DNA of 64,000 bases from Gelidibacter mesophilus DSM 14095. GTDB lineage: Bacteria; Bacteroidota; Bacteroidia; Flavobacteriales; Flavobacteriaceae. The translations under genes and the position numbers were made by a program. A model generated the notes under the pieces. The model was given only the letters and a program-made list of their open reading frames with translations. It searched no databases and was not told the DNA's origin. The number at the start of each line of letters is the position of its first letter. Positions within the stretch are counted from its first letter, which is position 1. The stretch covers positions 1 to 64,000 of the forward strand of contig NZ_AUHD01000010.1 in NCBI RefSeq assembly GCF_000423005.1, written 5' to 3'. Of the stretch, positions 8,707-17,573 are shown piece by piece.

Positions 8707-8747
8707 AAAGGGAACAATGTTTTAAACACTTGTTCCCTTTGTTTATT
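8707..8747 (+). terminator. Terminator / expression platform of the TPP riboswitch
   Basis: AAAGGGAACAA (8707-8717) and TTGTTCCCTTT (8730-8740) form a perfect 11-base-pair stem followed by GTTTATT. It starts two bases after P1, as expected for transcriptional control by the aptamer. No alternative anti-terminator is obvious, so it may terminate constitutively. Confidence 0.8.
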
Positions 8748-9076
8748 ATAAAAGGTCTAGCTCACAACATTTTATTTTCAACAAATCATTCTTTCTGTAA
8801 AAACGAAATCCATTTAGTGCGTTCCCATTCAAATTCATTTTAATAACAACGATATTCAATTCTTTTAAAAAAGCGGGCGTCAAGACAACATGTACCAAAA
8901 AATACGCTTAACTTCGTGAGTGGAATATTTTTATCGGCTTACTTATGGAGCTTTGGATACGTTTTGTTTTAAAGGAAAAGCGTAAGCCAAGTGCGAGCCT
9001 TTTTCTTGTTTCACCTTCAAGAAATTGAGCTTTAACAAAAATGGTTGGCTGAAGATTTAAAGACAGATTCATAATA
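8748..9076. other. Region downstream of the riboswitch without a recognisable gene
   Basis: About 330 bases between the riboswitch terminator and the threonine aldolase start. The longest plus-strand frame starting with ATG encodes 27 residues (from about 8945) and has no coding character. A minus-strand frame overlaps the aldolase start and is not convincing. This could be the scar of a lost thiamine-related gene. Confidence 0.45.
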
Positions 9077-10102
9077 ATGACAATAGATTTAAGAAGTGAT
9101 ACGCTCACAAAACCTACAAAAGCAATGCGCAATGCAATGCTGCAGGCTGAAGTTGGGGATGACGTTTATAAAGAAGATCCATCGGTAAACCTACTTGAGG
9201 ATAAACTATCCACGATGTTTGGGATGGATGCGGCCTTATTTTTTCCTACCGGTAGTATGGCCAATCAGGCGGCCATTAAACTGCACACCCAACCTGGAGA
9301 GCAGTTAATAGCTGATAAATGGACACATGTGTATAATTTTGAAGGTGGAGGCGCTTCGTTCAACAGCGGCGTTTCTTGTAAACTGGTGGATGGGCACCGA
9401 GGGATGATCACGGCCGCACAGGTTGAAGAAAATATCAATCCTCCAGATTTTTACCACAGTCCGTTAACGAGCTTGGTTTGTTTAGAAAACACAACGAATA
9501 TGGGCGGTGGTGCTTGCTATGATTTTTCAGAAATTCAAAAGATTCGTGCTGTTTGTGATACGCATCACCTAGGATTTCATTTGGATGGTGCGCGTATCTG
9601 GAATGCTTTGGTGGCGCAAAACCAAGATCCAAAAATCTATGGGGAGATTTTCGATACCATTTCAGTTTGCCTAAGCAAAGGACTTGGCACGCCAATGGGC
9701 AGTGTGTTGCTAGGAAAAAAGAAGTTGATGGATAAGGCCATGCGCGTACGTAAAGTTTTGGGTGGTGGCATGCGACAAATAGGATTTATGGCGGCAACCG
9801 GCATCTATGCGCTCGATAATCATATCGATAGATTGCAGGAAGACCATAAAAGAGCTTCAGAAATTGCCAAAGTACTTTCAGAGCAATCTTATGTCAAAAT
9901 GGTAGAGCCTACAGAAACCAACATTGTTATTTTTTACCTGAAGACACCTATTTCCGAAAAGAAATTCATGGCTGACTTACTTCAAAGAAACATTAAAATC
10001 AGTACGATGGGTCAAGGTAAATTACGCATCGTGACCCATTTGGATTATACTGAGGAGAGGCATCATCAATTTTTAGATGCTTTAAAAAAATTAAACTACT
10101 AA
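9077..10102 (+). CDS. ltaE: Low-specificity L-threonine aldolase
   Basis: A 341-residue PLP-dependent enzyme of the threonine aldolase / beta-eliminating lyase family, which splits threonine into glycine and acetaldehyde. Recognisable signatures are the start IDLRSDTLTKPT, EVGDDVYKEDP, the cofactor-binding FFPTGSMANQAA, the aspartate in HLDGARIWNA, and the PLP lysine in SVCLSKGLGTPMGSVL. The length is that of the family. The next gene (nicotinate phosphoribosyltransferase) begins 11 bases after the stop, so the two are probably co-transcribed. It acts in the cytoplasm in glycine supply or threonine breakdown. The upstream riboswitch is about 370 bases away and is not an obvious regulator of this enzyme. 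Confidence 0.92.
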   Translation: MTIDLRSDTLTKPTKAMRNAMLQAEVGDDVYKEDPSVNLLEDKLSTMFGMDAALFFPTGSMANQAAIKLHTQPGEQLIADKWTHVYNFEGGGASFNSGVSCKLVDGHRGMITAAQVEENINPPDFYHSPLTSLVCLENTTNMGGGACYDFSEIQKIRAVCDTHHLGFHLDGARIWNALVAQNQDPKIYGEIFDTISVCLSKGLGTPMGSVLLGKKKLMDKAMRVRKVLGGGMRQIGFMAATGIYALDNHIDRLQEDHKRASEIAKVLSEQSYVKMVEPTETNIVIFYLKTPISEKKFMADLLQRNIKISTMGQGKLRIVTHLDYTEERHHQFLDALKKLNY

Positions 10103-10113
10103 TTTAAAACGAC

Positions 10114-11517
10114 ATGCTTTTGAATATTACAGCAGCTTATACAGATCTTTACCAATTGACTATGGCCCAGGTCTATTTCAAAACGAAACCGGATGGGCGC
10201 GCGGTTTTTGATTATTATTATAGAAGCAATCCCTTTGATGGTGGTTATGCCATCTTTGCTGGATTGGAGGATGTGTTGAATATTTTTGAAACCCTAAAGT
10301 TTTCACCTTCTGATATTAGCTATTTGGAAACTCATGGATTTGAAAAAGAATTTTTGGATTATTTACGGGATTTTCGCTTTCGTGGGACGATCATTTCAAG
10401 TAAAGAAGGTGATGTGGTTTTTCCAAACCGCCCTATCTTACAGGTTGAAGCCAATATTATAGAAGCACAGATTATAGAAACCCTTTTATTGAACATCCTA
10501 AATTTTCAGACGCTGATTGCTACAAAGGCTAACCGCATACGGCATAGCGCAAAAAATGAAATTTTACTGGACATGGGCTTGCGTCGTGCTCACGCTACGG
10601 GTGGCTACTATGCGTCTAGAGCTGCGGCCATAGGAGGTTTTGACAGCACCAGTAACGTGAAGGCCGCTGAGGATTATAATATACCGTCTTCAGGAACAAT
10701 GGCACATTCTTTTATACAAAGTTATGAGGATGAGTTGCAGGCTTTTCGTGATTTTGCAAAATATCGCCCTAAAAACTGTGTGTTCCTAATTGATACCTAT
10801 AACACGCTTAGGATCGGATTGCCCAATGCCATTACCGTGGCCAAAGAAATGGAAAGTAGGGGAGAACAGTTGTTGGGCGTCAGATTGGATAGTGGCGATT
10901 TAGCTTATTTGTCTAAAAGAGCACGAAAGATCTTGGATGATGCCAATTTGGGATATGTGAAAATTGTAGCTTCCAACCAATTGGACGAATATGTCATCAA
11001 AAGTTTAAAAGAACAAGGTGCACCCATCGATATTTTTGGTGTGGGTACCAACTTGGTGACTGGTAATCCGGATGCATCCTTGGGTGGGGTGTATAAATTA
11101 TCAGAATTTAATGGCGAGCCTCGTATCAAGCTTTCTGAGAATATTATTAAAGTGTCCTTGCCTTCCAAAAAGCAAGTGTACCGAATGATAGATGAAAGCG
11201 GTATGTTTTATGGCGCGGACGCTGTGGCAGTTTTCACAGAAGAAAATGTTACCGAAATGGTACATCCATTTGATTCTAGGAAAAGTTTAGACCTTGGTCG
11301 TTTTGAACATGAACCTTTGCTGGAAAAAGTGATGGAAAATGGCAAAAAATTAATGCCTCCGCGAACGGTTACTGAAATTGCCGCCTATTCAAAATCGCGT
11401 TTGGAAAAACTTCCTGAAGAATATAAACGTTTTCAAAATCCGCATATTTATAAAATAGGCCTTAGCGCAAAATTGAAGCAAGAGCGCGATGCTTTGGTTC
11501 AAAAACATAAATTTTAA
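10114..11517 (+). CDS. pncB: Nicotinate phosphoribosyltransferase
   Basis: A 467-residue enzyme of NAD salvage that joins nicotinate and PRPP to form nicotinate mononucleotide. Family signatures include the N-terminal AAYTDLYQLTMAQVYF, LNFQTLIATKANRIR, the conserved MGLRRAHATGGYYASRAA, GTMAHSFIQSYEDE with the catalytic histidine, and GVRLDSGDLAYLS. The length suits the longer class shared by Gram-positive bacteria and Bacteroidetes. It follows ltaE by 11 bases and is followed after about 200 bases by nicotinamidase, which makes its substrate, so the two enzymes form a Preiss-Handler salvage pair: nicotinamide to nicotinate to NaMN. Confidence 0.93.
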   Translation: MLLNITAAYTDLYQLTMAQVYFKTKPDGRAVFDYYYRSNPFDGGYAIFAGLEDVLNIFETLKFSPSDISYLETHGFEKEFLDYLRDFRFRGTIISSKEGDVVFPNRPILQVEANIIEAQIIETLLLNILNFQTLIATKANRIRHSAKNEILLDMGLRRAHATGGYYASRAAAIGGFDSTSNVKAAEDYNIPSSGTMAHSFIQSYEDELQAFRDFAKYRPKNCVFLIDTYNTLRIGLPNAITVAKEMESRGEQLLGVRLDSGDLAYLSKRARKILDDANLGYVKIVASNQLDEYVIKSLKEQGAPIDIFGVGTNLVTGNPDASLGGVYKLSEFNGEPRIKLSENIIKVSLPSKKQVYRMIDESGMFYGADAVAVFTEENVTEMVHPFDSRKSLDLGRFEHEPLLEKVMENGKKLMPPRTVTEIAAYSKSRLEKLPEEYKRFQNPHIYKIGLSAKLKQERDALVQKHKF

Positions 11518-11714
11518 ATTTGAAGTTGAAGTGACCTTTTTGGCGTAAATAGTAGGACGATTTTTATGCAGAAATAAATAATGTTTGATGTTATGAGTGT
11601 CTGAAATGGGGTTTTAGTTAAGCACCATCATTCTTTTAAGGCGTCATTTGAGTTTGTTGAAAACCCAGCATTTAATTAACTTTACTGCAAAATAGTTCAA
11701 AAAATAAAGTGTAC

Positions 11715-12320
11715 ATGAAAACTCTTCTTATCATCGATGTTCAAAACGATTTTATGCCAGGCGGATCCTTGGCCGTACCCGATGGCGATAAAATAGTACC
11801 AATAATCAACAGCATTCAGCATAAATTTGACTTGGTGGTGGCGTCTCAAGATTGGCATCCGCAGGATCACGTGAGTTTTGCTTCCAATCATGAAGGCAAA
11901 TCAAATTTTGATGTGATTGAAATTCATGGGAAACCTCAGACATTATGGCCCAATCACTGTGTGCAAGGCACGGATGGTGCTGATTTTCATGCCAATCTCG
12001 ACACTCAAAAATGGGAAACTATTTTTAGGAAAGGAACTGATAAGGACATTGACAGTTATAGTGCCTTTTATGACAACGGACATTTAAAATCCACCGGCTT
12101 GACAGGCTATCTAAAAGAAAAAGGCGTTTCCCAACTCTTTTTATGTGGTCTTGCAGCAGATATCTGTGTTTACTTTTCCACCTACGATGCCTTTAAGGAA
12201 GGTTTTGCATGCTTTTTTATTGAAGATGCCTCGCGTCCATTAGATTTTGAAGAATTTGAAAAATTAAAGGAGAAGATGACGTATTTGGGAATCCAAATCA
12301 TTTCTTCGGCAGACATTTAA
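11715..12320 (+). CDS. pncA: Nicotinamidase
   Basis: A 201-residue cysteine hydrolase of the isochorismatase fold that deamidates nicotinamide to nicotinate. The catalytic triad is visible: Asp8 in IIDVQNDF, Lys106 in FRKGTDKD and Cys151 in AADICVYF. The metal ligands fit Asp46 and His48 in DWHPQDH and His81 in WPNHCVQG. I chose ATG 11715 over an in-frame GTG two codons earlier, since it gives the standard MKTLLIIDVQNDF start. A TAACTTTA element about 35 bases upstream resembles a -7 box, so it may have its own promoter despite lying next to pncB. Confidence 0.93.
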   Translation: MKTLLIIDVQNDFMPGGSLAVPDGDKIVPIINSIQHKFDLVVASQDWHPQDHVSFASNHEGKSNFDVIEIHGKPQTLWPNHCVQGTDGADFHANLDTQKWETIFRKGTDKDIDSYSAFYDNGHLKSTGLTGYLKEKGVSQLFLCGLAADICVYFSTYDAFKEGFACFFIEDASRPLDFEEFEKLKEKMTYLGIQIISSADI

Positions 12321-12451
12321 TGCAAACGATGAGGTCCGGTCTTCCTAATGCAAATCGCGTTGATTTCATTGGGTTTTTCGAAATTCACACAACACTACAA
12401 CTTTTTTAAACAATTTTATAACTCTCATTATTCCACAATTAAATCCTTGAT

Positions 12452-14020
12452 ATGAACAAATTTTATTTCAAATCCCTTATCGCGTTGGGTTTCCTTTTTT
12501 ATGTGAATCACTCACTAAAAGCACAAGTTTTAAGCACTACCCAAATTGATAGTTTGGTCGAAAAAACAATGAAAATCTTTGATGTACCAGGAATGGCGGT
12601 TGCTGTTTTAAAGGATGGTAAGGTTTATCACAAAAACACCTATGGTGTGCGCTCCCTAAAAATGAATGCGGCTGTAGACGAAAATACACTTTTTGGTGTG
12701 GCTTCAAACACCAAAGCGTTTACTGCGGCAGCGCTAGGTCAGCTTGTGGATGCTGGAAAGCTAACTTGGGATACCAAAGTGAATGACGTTATTCCTGAAT
12801 TTAAACTTTATGATGCCTACGTTACCAATGAGTTTACCGTGCGTGATCTTATCACCCATAGAAGTGGACTCGGGCTTGGCGCTGGGGATTTAATGGTTTT
12901 TCCGGCGACCAATACCACCACATTACCGGAGATGATCCATAATATGAGGTACCTCAAACCGGTATCTTCATTCCGTTCAAAATATGATTATGACAATCTG
13001 CTCTATATTATCGCGGGTGAAATCGTAACGCGTGTTTCCAATACCTCTTATGATGATTATATTAGAGAAAATTTCTTTAAACCTCTAGGAATGGATCGTT
13101 CTTTGCTTTCTATGTCTAAGATCGATGCTGATGCCAATCGGATTGATGGTCATGCGCCGGTAAATGGAAAACTTGAAATTACCGGCTATACCTTTACGCA
13201 AATTGCAACGCCGGCTGCAGGAATATATGCCTCCATCAACGATATGAGCACGTGGGTACAAGCACAATTGGATGAAGGGAAATATGGCACGCAGCTTAAA
13301 GACAGTCTTTTCAGTAAGAAAACCCACCGTGAAATGTGGACGCCACAAACCCTGGTAAGAACCGGAAGTGGTCCTTACAATACGCACTTTCTGGCTTATG
13401 GGTTGGGCTGGTTTTTAAGTGATGTCAATGGCTATTTTCAGGCCACACATACGGGAGGTTTATTGGGGATTGTGAGCCAAGTCACCATTATTCCGGAGCT
13501 TGATTTGGGAATCATCGTGCTTACCAACCAACAGAGTGGTGCAGCGTTCAGTGCGATTACCAATTCGCTTAAAGACGGTTATTTTGATATCAAAGGGAAG
13601 GATAGAATAAAGGATTACAATGAGCGTCGTTTGGCAGGTGAACGTGAAGAAGATAGCATCGTTTCAGCGGTAGAAAAGGAGATTGCTGCGCAACTTACAA
13701 ATAAAACTACAAAGCCTGACCCATCAGATTATATTGGAACCTACCAAGATCCTTGGTTTGGCGACGTGGTGATCAGCAATAAAGACAAAACGCTACATTT
13801 TAAGTCGGCTAAACTTTCTGATTTAACAGGAACTATGGCGTTCTACAAAGGAACCACCTTTGCCGTCCGTTGGAATGATAGATCACTTAAAGCTGACGCC
13901 TTTGTGACTTTTAGTTTAGATATTGAAGGTAAGGCTAATGGGTTTACCATGAGCCCTATTTCGCCATTGACTGACTTTAGTTATGATTATCAGGATTTAA
14001 ATTTTGAGAAGGTAAAATAA
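12452..14020 (+). CDS. Class C beta-lactamase-like serine hydrolase
   Basis: A 522-residue exported serine hydrolase of the beta-lactamase / penicillin-binding-protein-like family. It has an N-terminal signal peptide (IALGFLFYVNHSLKAQ), the SxxK motif at Ser85-Lys88 (SNTKAF), a YxN motif at Tyr180-Asn182, and a KTG-like HTGG motif in QATHTGGLLG. The last 130 residues form a separate beta-rich domain of the DUF3471 type. Such proteins in Bacteroidetes are usually esterases or D-aminopeptidase-like enzymes rather than true antibiotic-degrading lactamases; the substrate cannot be read from sequence. It is monocistronic with a strong palindromic terminator. Confidence 0.85.
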   Translation: MNKFYFKSLIALGFLFYVNHSLKAQVLSTTQIDSLVEKTMKIFDVPGMAVAVLKDGKVYHKNTYGVRSLKMNAAVDENTLFGVASNTKAFTAAALGQLVDAGKLTWDTKVNDVIPEFKLYDAYVTNEFTVRDLITHRSGLGLGAGDLMVFPATNTTTLPEMIHNMRYLKPVSSFRSKYDYDNLLYIIAGEIVTRVSNTSYDDYIRENFFKPLGMDRSLLSMSKIDADANRIDGHAPVNGKLEITGYTFTQIATPAAGIYASINDMSTWVQAQLDEGKYGTQLKDSLFSKKTHREMWTPQTLVRTGSGPYNTHFLAYGLGWFLSDVNGYFQATHTGGLLGIVSQVTIIPELDLGIIVLTNQQSGAAFSAITNSLKDGYFDIKGKDRIKDYNERRLAGEREEDSIVSAVEKEIAAQLTNKTTKPDPSDYIGTYQDPWFGDVVISNKDKTLHFKSAKLSDLTGTMAFYKGTTFAVRWNDRSLKADAFVTFSLDIEGKANGFTMSPISPLTDFSYDYQDLNFEKVK

Positions 14021-14066
14021 TAGGAATTTATAAAAGATGGCTTTAGGGCCCATAAATGAACGCATC

Positions 14067-14105
14067 AAACCTAACAGGTTTCTAAAACCTGTTAGGTTTT
14101 TTTTG
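14067..14105 (+). terminator. Perfect palindromic terminator of a Bacteroidetes dispersed type
   Basis: AAACCTAACAGGTTT (14067-14081) and AAACCTGTTAGGTTT (14085-14099) form a 15-base-pair stem with a three-base loop, followed by TTTTTTG. It ends the serine hydrolase gene. Palindromes of this kind are common between genes in this group. Confidence 0.85.
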
Positions 14106-14216
14106 TGTGATTGACATCCGAGGCTATCTGTTTTGATAGGATAATAGAAGTTGTTAACTGTTGATTTGAGTACTTTAACCATACTCCATTCAGTTAATTA
14201 TAATTGTAAGACCATT

Positions 14217-14251
14217 AGACCTGTCAGGTTTTTAAAACTTTTCAGGCTTTT
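14217..14251. repeat. Degenerate second copy of the palindrome
   Basis: AGACCTGTCAGGTTT followed by TAAAACTTTTCAGG is a decayed copy of the palindrome at 14067; the right arm has lost pairing. It lies between two convergent transcription units. Confidence 0.5.
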
Positions 14252-14253
14252 CT

Positions 14254-14301
14254 ATAGTAAAAAAAGAAAAAGTTCTATAACATCAACTTCATAGAACTTT
14301 T
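14254..14301 (-). terminator. Terminator of the nrf operon
   Basis: AAAAGTTCTAT and ATAGAACTTTT (14291-14301) pair over eleven bases around a 12-base loop. On the minus strand the stem is followed by CTTTTTTT. It lies about 50 bases past the ccsBA stop codon. Confidence 0.8.
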
Positions 14302-14351
14302 ATCCAAATAATTTCAAAATACATGTGTATCGCTAATTCTAAATATGAGAT

Positions 14352-17300
14352 TTAAGCCACTTTCTTTTTAGGTTTTCTTACTCTTATAAAAGCAACAATC
14401 GCAATAATGACCACCACCGCAATCAAGATATAAATAAACGTTGGAACAGGAACAGGATCTCCTGCGGCATAACTATGTAAACCCGTCAAATAATAATTCA
14501 CACCATAAGAGGTCATAATGATAGATCCAAAAGCAAACACACTAGCAACGTTTAACGTATATCTGCTTTTCAGTCCAGGCACCAAGCGAAGATGCAATAC
14601 GATGGCGTAGACGATAATGGAAATTAAGGCCCAAGTTTCCTTAGGATCCCAAGCCCAATAACGGCCCCACGATTCATTTGCCCAAACACCTCCTAAAAAA
14701 GTACCAATAGTCAATACAAACAAGCCCATGGTCATTGAAATCTCATTGATATAAGTGAGCTCTTTAATACGAACGTCGATTTTAAACGCACTTCCTTTCG
14801 TTCTAATAATCATTAAAATCAAGGCCATAAAACCTAATACTGCGGATAGAGCCAAAGGCGCGTAACTACTCACAATCGTGGCTACGTGAACCTTTAACCA
14901 AAAGGAAGATTTCAAAACGGGCATTAAATTGGTTATCTCCGGATTTAACCAATCGAGGTAACTCACAAATAGGAGAGAACCCGCAAATAACGTGGCTAAA
15001 GGCAATGCAAAATCCGATTTTCGAAAGGTGAGCAAACCACAAAGCATGAGTACCCAAGCCACAAATACCATCATCTCGTAGCCGTTGCTCCAAGGTGGAT
15101 GTTGAGCGATATACCAACGCAAAAGAATGTTTCCTGTAAATACCAGAAAACTGATCAATGAGATCACAATAAAAATTTCCCAAAGCACATTGATTACTCT
15201 TTTCTCAACGAATATTTTTGAAAGTGCCAATACCAACATGATCAAGCCAATTGTGAAAAAGGCTTGGAATAACCAAAAATTGAGGTTCATTTGGTTGTAC
15301 CATAATTCGGCTTCAATCCGCTCTTGGGACGGAATGATGTCTTTGCCCAAGGTGGTTTGATACGTATCAATATAAGACAGTTTATTTGTAGCTTCTGCCC
15401 ATTTTCCGGAGGCTATATCATTAAAATAGGTGCGGGTAATATTTTGTACGAAAATCCCGTCTTCTGGAGGGAAGTCATTAAAATGATGCGTGTAGCTAAA
15501 CCATTTATCTTTTTCGTCAAGACTATTTGGAAAAATATTTAAATAATTTCCCGAGAAAATATTAAATAAGATATTGAAGCGCTCATCAACTTTGATAACT
15601 TCCTTATCAAATTCATTGTGTTCAGCAGGTTTCTTAGCATGGGCATCTTCTGCCATTTTTGATAGGACATAATTCCCTTCCGGATTTATTAAATGCTCGA
15701 AGGAAATATAACCGTCGTCCGTAATTTTAAGAGGTTTAAAGAAATCGCCACCTTTTTGGGCATCGATTTTAATGACTGGAATTTTCTGCCATGCACCCGG
15801 GGAAACGTGCATCGCTAAAAAAGCCTGATTGGCATCCAAACTTATGGTTTTATCCTTTTCTTTATAGGTATAAGTCGTTTTGCCGTAAATTTTACGTAGA
15901 AATTCAGACGCCAAAGTGTTGATAGGTTTGATTCTGCCGTCCATATCCTGAACCAGAATACGTCCGAACAGATCAGAATGCTGTTTGTCGATCACTTGGG
16001 AAGCCACCAATTCTGTTACAGAAGGAATGGAATCCTTTTGCATTGGCGATTGCGCAAACGTATTGAAGGAGCTAAACAGCGCAACCACAAGTAGCGGAGC
16101 AACGTTTTTTAATTTCTTTAATTTTTGGGTGATTACTGTATAGCGGGTGCCTTTTCCGAAGAGGGTGAAGAACATCCCGATCATCAATAAAAAGTAACCG
16201 ATATAAGTAATAGTGGTGCCCAAAACGTCATGATTTACCGCTAATAACGTACCTTTTTCATCGGTATCATAACTGGCCTGATAGAAGCGATAGCCACCAT
16301 AATCCAAAACATTGTTCATGTAAATACGAAATGGCATTTGAACCTCACCATCTAAAACGGTAACCTCACTGGCGTAAGACGATGGACTTTCAGAACCGGG
16401 ATAACGTTCCAATTGAAAATCGTTTAACTTCACCTCAAACGGGATTTCAATAGGCATGGCACCATAAGAAAAGCTAAGATTAGTATTGTTTATATTTAAT
16501 TCATGAGAGGTTGGTAAAAAGCCTTTACGATAGAGCAGCATGACTTCTTCCGTTGTATCACCAACGGTAACATTCAGTACGATGGCATCATCTTTTACAG
16601 GATCGTTATCTTTTGGTTTTTCTGAAGTACTTAATAGTTTGATCTGTCCATGATTATGATATGACATCGGCACAAAGGATAAGTCGCCATGCCTGTATAG
16701 CGTTTTAAGCGACATGGCCTGTAGAGAATCGCCTTTGATTACACCTGCTTTTTGATCGGCCATCACAAAGAAATCCAGCGGATGGGGCGCATAGATCTTA
16801 AATGCTCCGTTTTCTTCGAGAATGTTGATAATGCCTTCTTCATCGGCTTCAAATCCGACTTTATGTTTATGCGGACCAATGACTTCAACTTCGCCTTTGC
16901 TTAAAAAGATGGTTTCTCTGCCGTTACCGGAAGTAGTCACCATTTGTAATAAAGGAGCTCCTTTTTCGGGATCATCTACAATCTCTGGTAAGGCATCAGC
17001 GACAAACTCTTTGAGGGAGATGTTGATTTTTTCGTCCTCTAAATCTGTGTTGATAGAAAAGCTATTGTCGATTAATGTAGAAAACTCCATCTTTTTCTCA
17101 AGATGTCGTGTCTTATTACCGTTTGAAATATGGACTTGTAGATAGTTTTTATCAGAGATGATCATATTAGAGCTTTGCCCTTCCCGTATTCGCATAATGC
17201 CACCATAGGAGTCATAGCGGGTAATTCCTGCGCCAATGATCACAATGATAAACGCAAGATGAAAAACGAGCACCGCCCATTTTTCTTTGCGCCACATCTT

Positions 17301-17504
17301 ATATTTAAAGGTATTGGCTAAAAAACAGAGCGCTAAGCCTACCATGACCAATTCAAACCATAGCGAATCATAGATTTTAATCCACGCGGTGTCCGTTCCG
17401 TAGTCGTTCTCCATGAACGTTGCGGTAGCCATGGCCACCGCAAAGATCAAGAGTAAAAGTAATGCTAAAACTGAGGACGAAAAAATGCGGTAAATAAATT
17501 TCAT
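14352..17504 (-). CDS. ccsBA: Cytochrome c biogenesis protein, ResB-CcsA fusion
   Basis: A 1050-residue fused System II cytochrome c synthetase. The N-terminal part (about 1-470) is ResB/CcsB-like, with hydrophobic segments at 10-30, 50-65, 78-97 and 430-452 around a large periplasmic domain. The C-terminal part (from about 750) is CcsA-like with seven or more membrane segments. It contains the haem-handling tryptophan-rich motif in NESWGRYWAWDPKETW. The protein exports haem and attaches it to CxxCH motifs in the periplasm. It is the third gene of an operon with nrfH and nrfA, whose nine c-type haems it most likely serves. NrfA haem 1 uses CxxCK, which may explain a dedicated synthetase. Confidence 0.92.
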   Translation of the reverse strand: MKFIYRIFSSSVLALLLLLIFAVAMATATFMENDYGTDTAWIKIYDSLWFELVMVGLALCFLANTFKYKMWRKEKWAVLVFHLAFIIVIIGAGITRYDSYGGIMRIREGQSSNMIISDKNYLQVHISNGNKTRHLEKKMEFSTLIDNSFSINTDLEDEKINISLKEFVADALPEIVDDPEKGAPLLQMVTTSGNGRETIFLSKGEVEVIGPHKHKVGFEADEEGIINILEENGAFKIYAPHPLDFFVMADQKAGVIKGDSLQAMSLKTLYRHGDLSFVPMSYHNHGQIKLLSTSEKPKDNDPVKDDAIVLNVTVGDTTEEVMLLYRKGFLPTSHELNINNTNLSFSYGAMPIEIPFEVKLNDFQLERYPGSESPSSYASEVTVLDGEVQMPFRIYMNNVLDYGGYRFYQASYDTDEKGTLLAVNHDVLGTTITYIGYFLLMIGMFFTLFGKGTRYTVITQKLKKLKNVAPLLVVALFSSFNTFAQSPMQKDSIPSVTELVASQVIDKQHSDLFGRILVQDMDGRIKPINTLASEFLRKIYGKTTYTYKEKDKTISLDANQAFLAMHVSPGAWQKIPVIKIDAQKGGDFFKPLKITDDGYISFEHLINPEGNYVLSKMAEDAHAKKPAEHNEFDKEVIKVDERFNILFNIFSGNYLNIFPNSLDEKDKWFSYTHHFNDFPPEDGIFVQNITRTYFNDIASGKWAEATNKLSYIDTYQTTLGKDIIPSQERIEAELWYNQMNLNFWLFQAFFTIGLIMLVLALSKIFVEKRVINVLWEIFIVISLISFLVFTGNILLRWYIAQHPPWSNGYEMMVFVAWVLMLCGLLTFRKSDFALPLATLFAGSLLFVSYLDWLNPEITNLMPVLKSSFWLKVHVATIVSSYAPLALSAVLGFMALILMIIRTKGSAFKIDVRIKELTYINEISMTMGLFVLTIGTFLGGVWANESWGRYWAWDPKETWALISIIVYAIVLHLRLVPGLKSRYTLNVASVFAFGSIIMTSYGVNYYLTGLHSYAAGDPVPVPTFIYILIAVVVIIAIVAFIRVRKPKKKVA

Positions 17505-17573
17505 AGTGGGAAATCTGGCTTTAAAAATAAAGCCTTTAGAGATAGATTGTAATCTGTTTTTTGGATCTGATTG

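Noticed and set aside
8908-9132. Minus-strand open frame of 74 codons downstream of the riboswitch
   Set aside because: It overlaps the conserved start of threonine aldolase on the other strand, has biased composition and no recognisable motif, so it is most likely a shadow.
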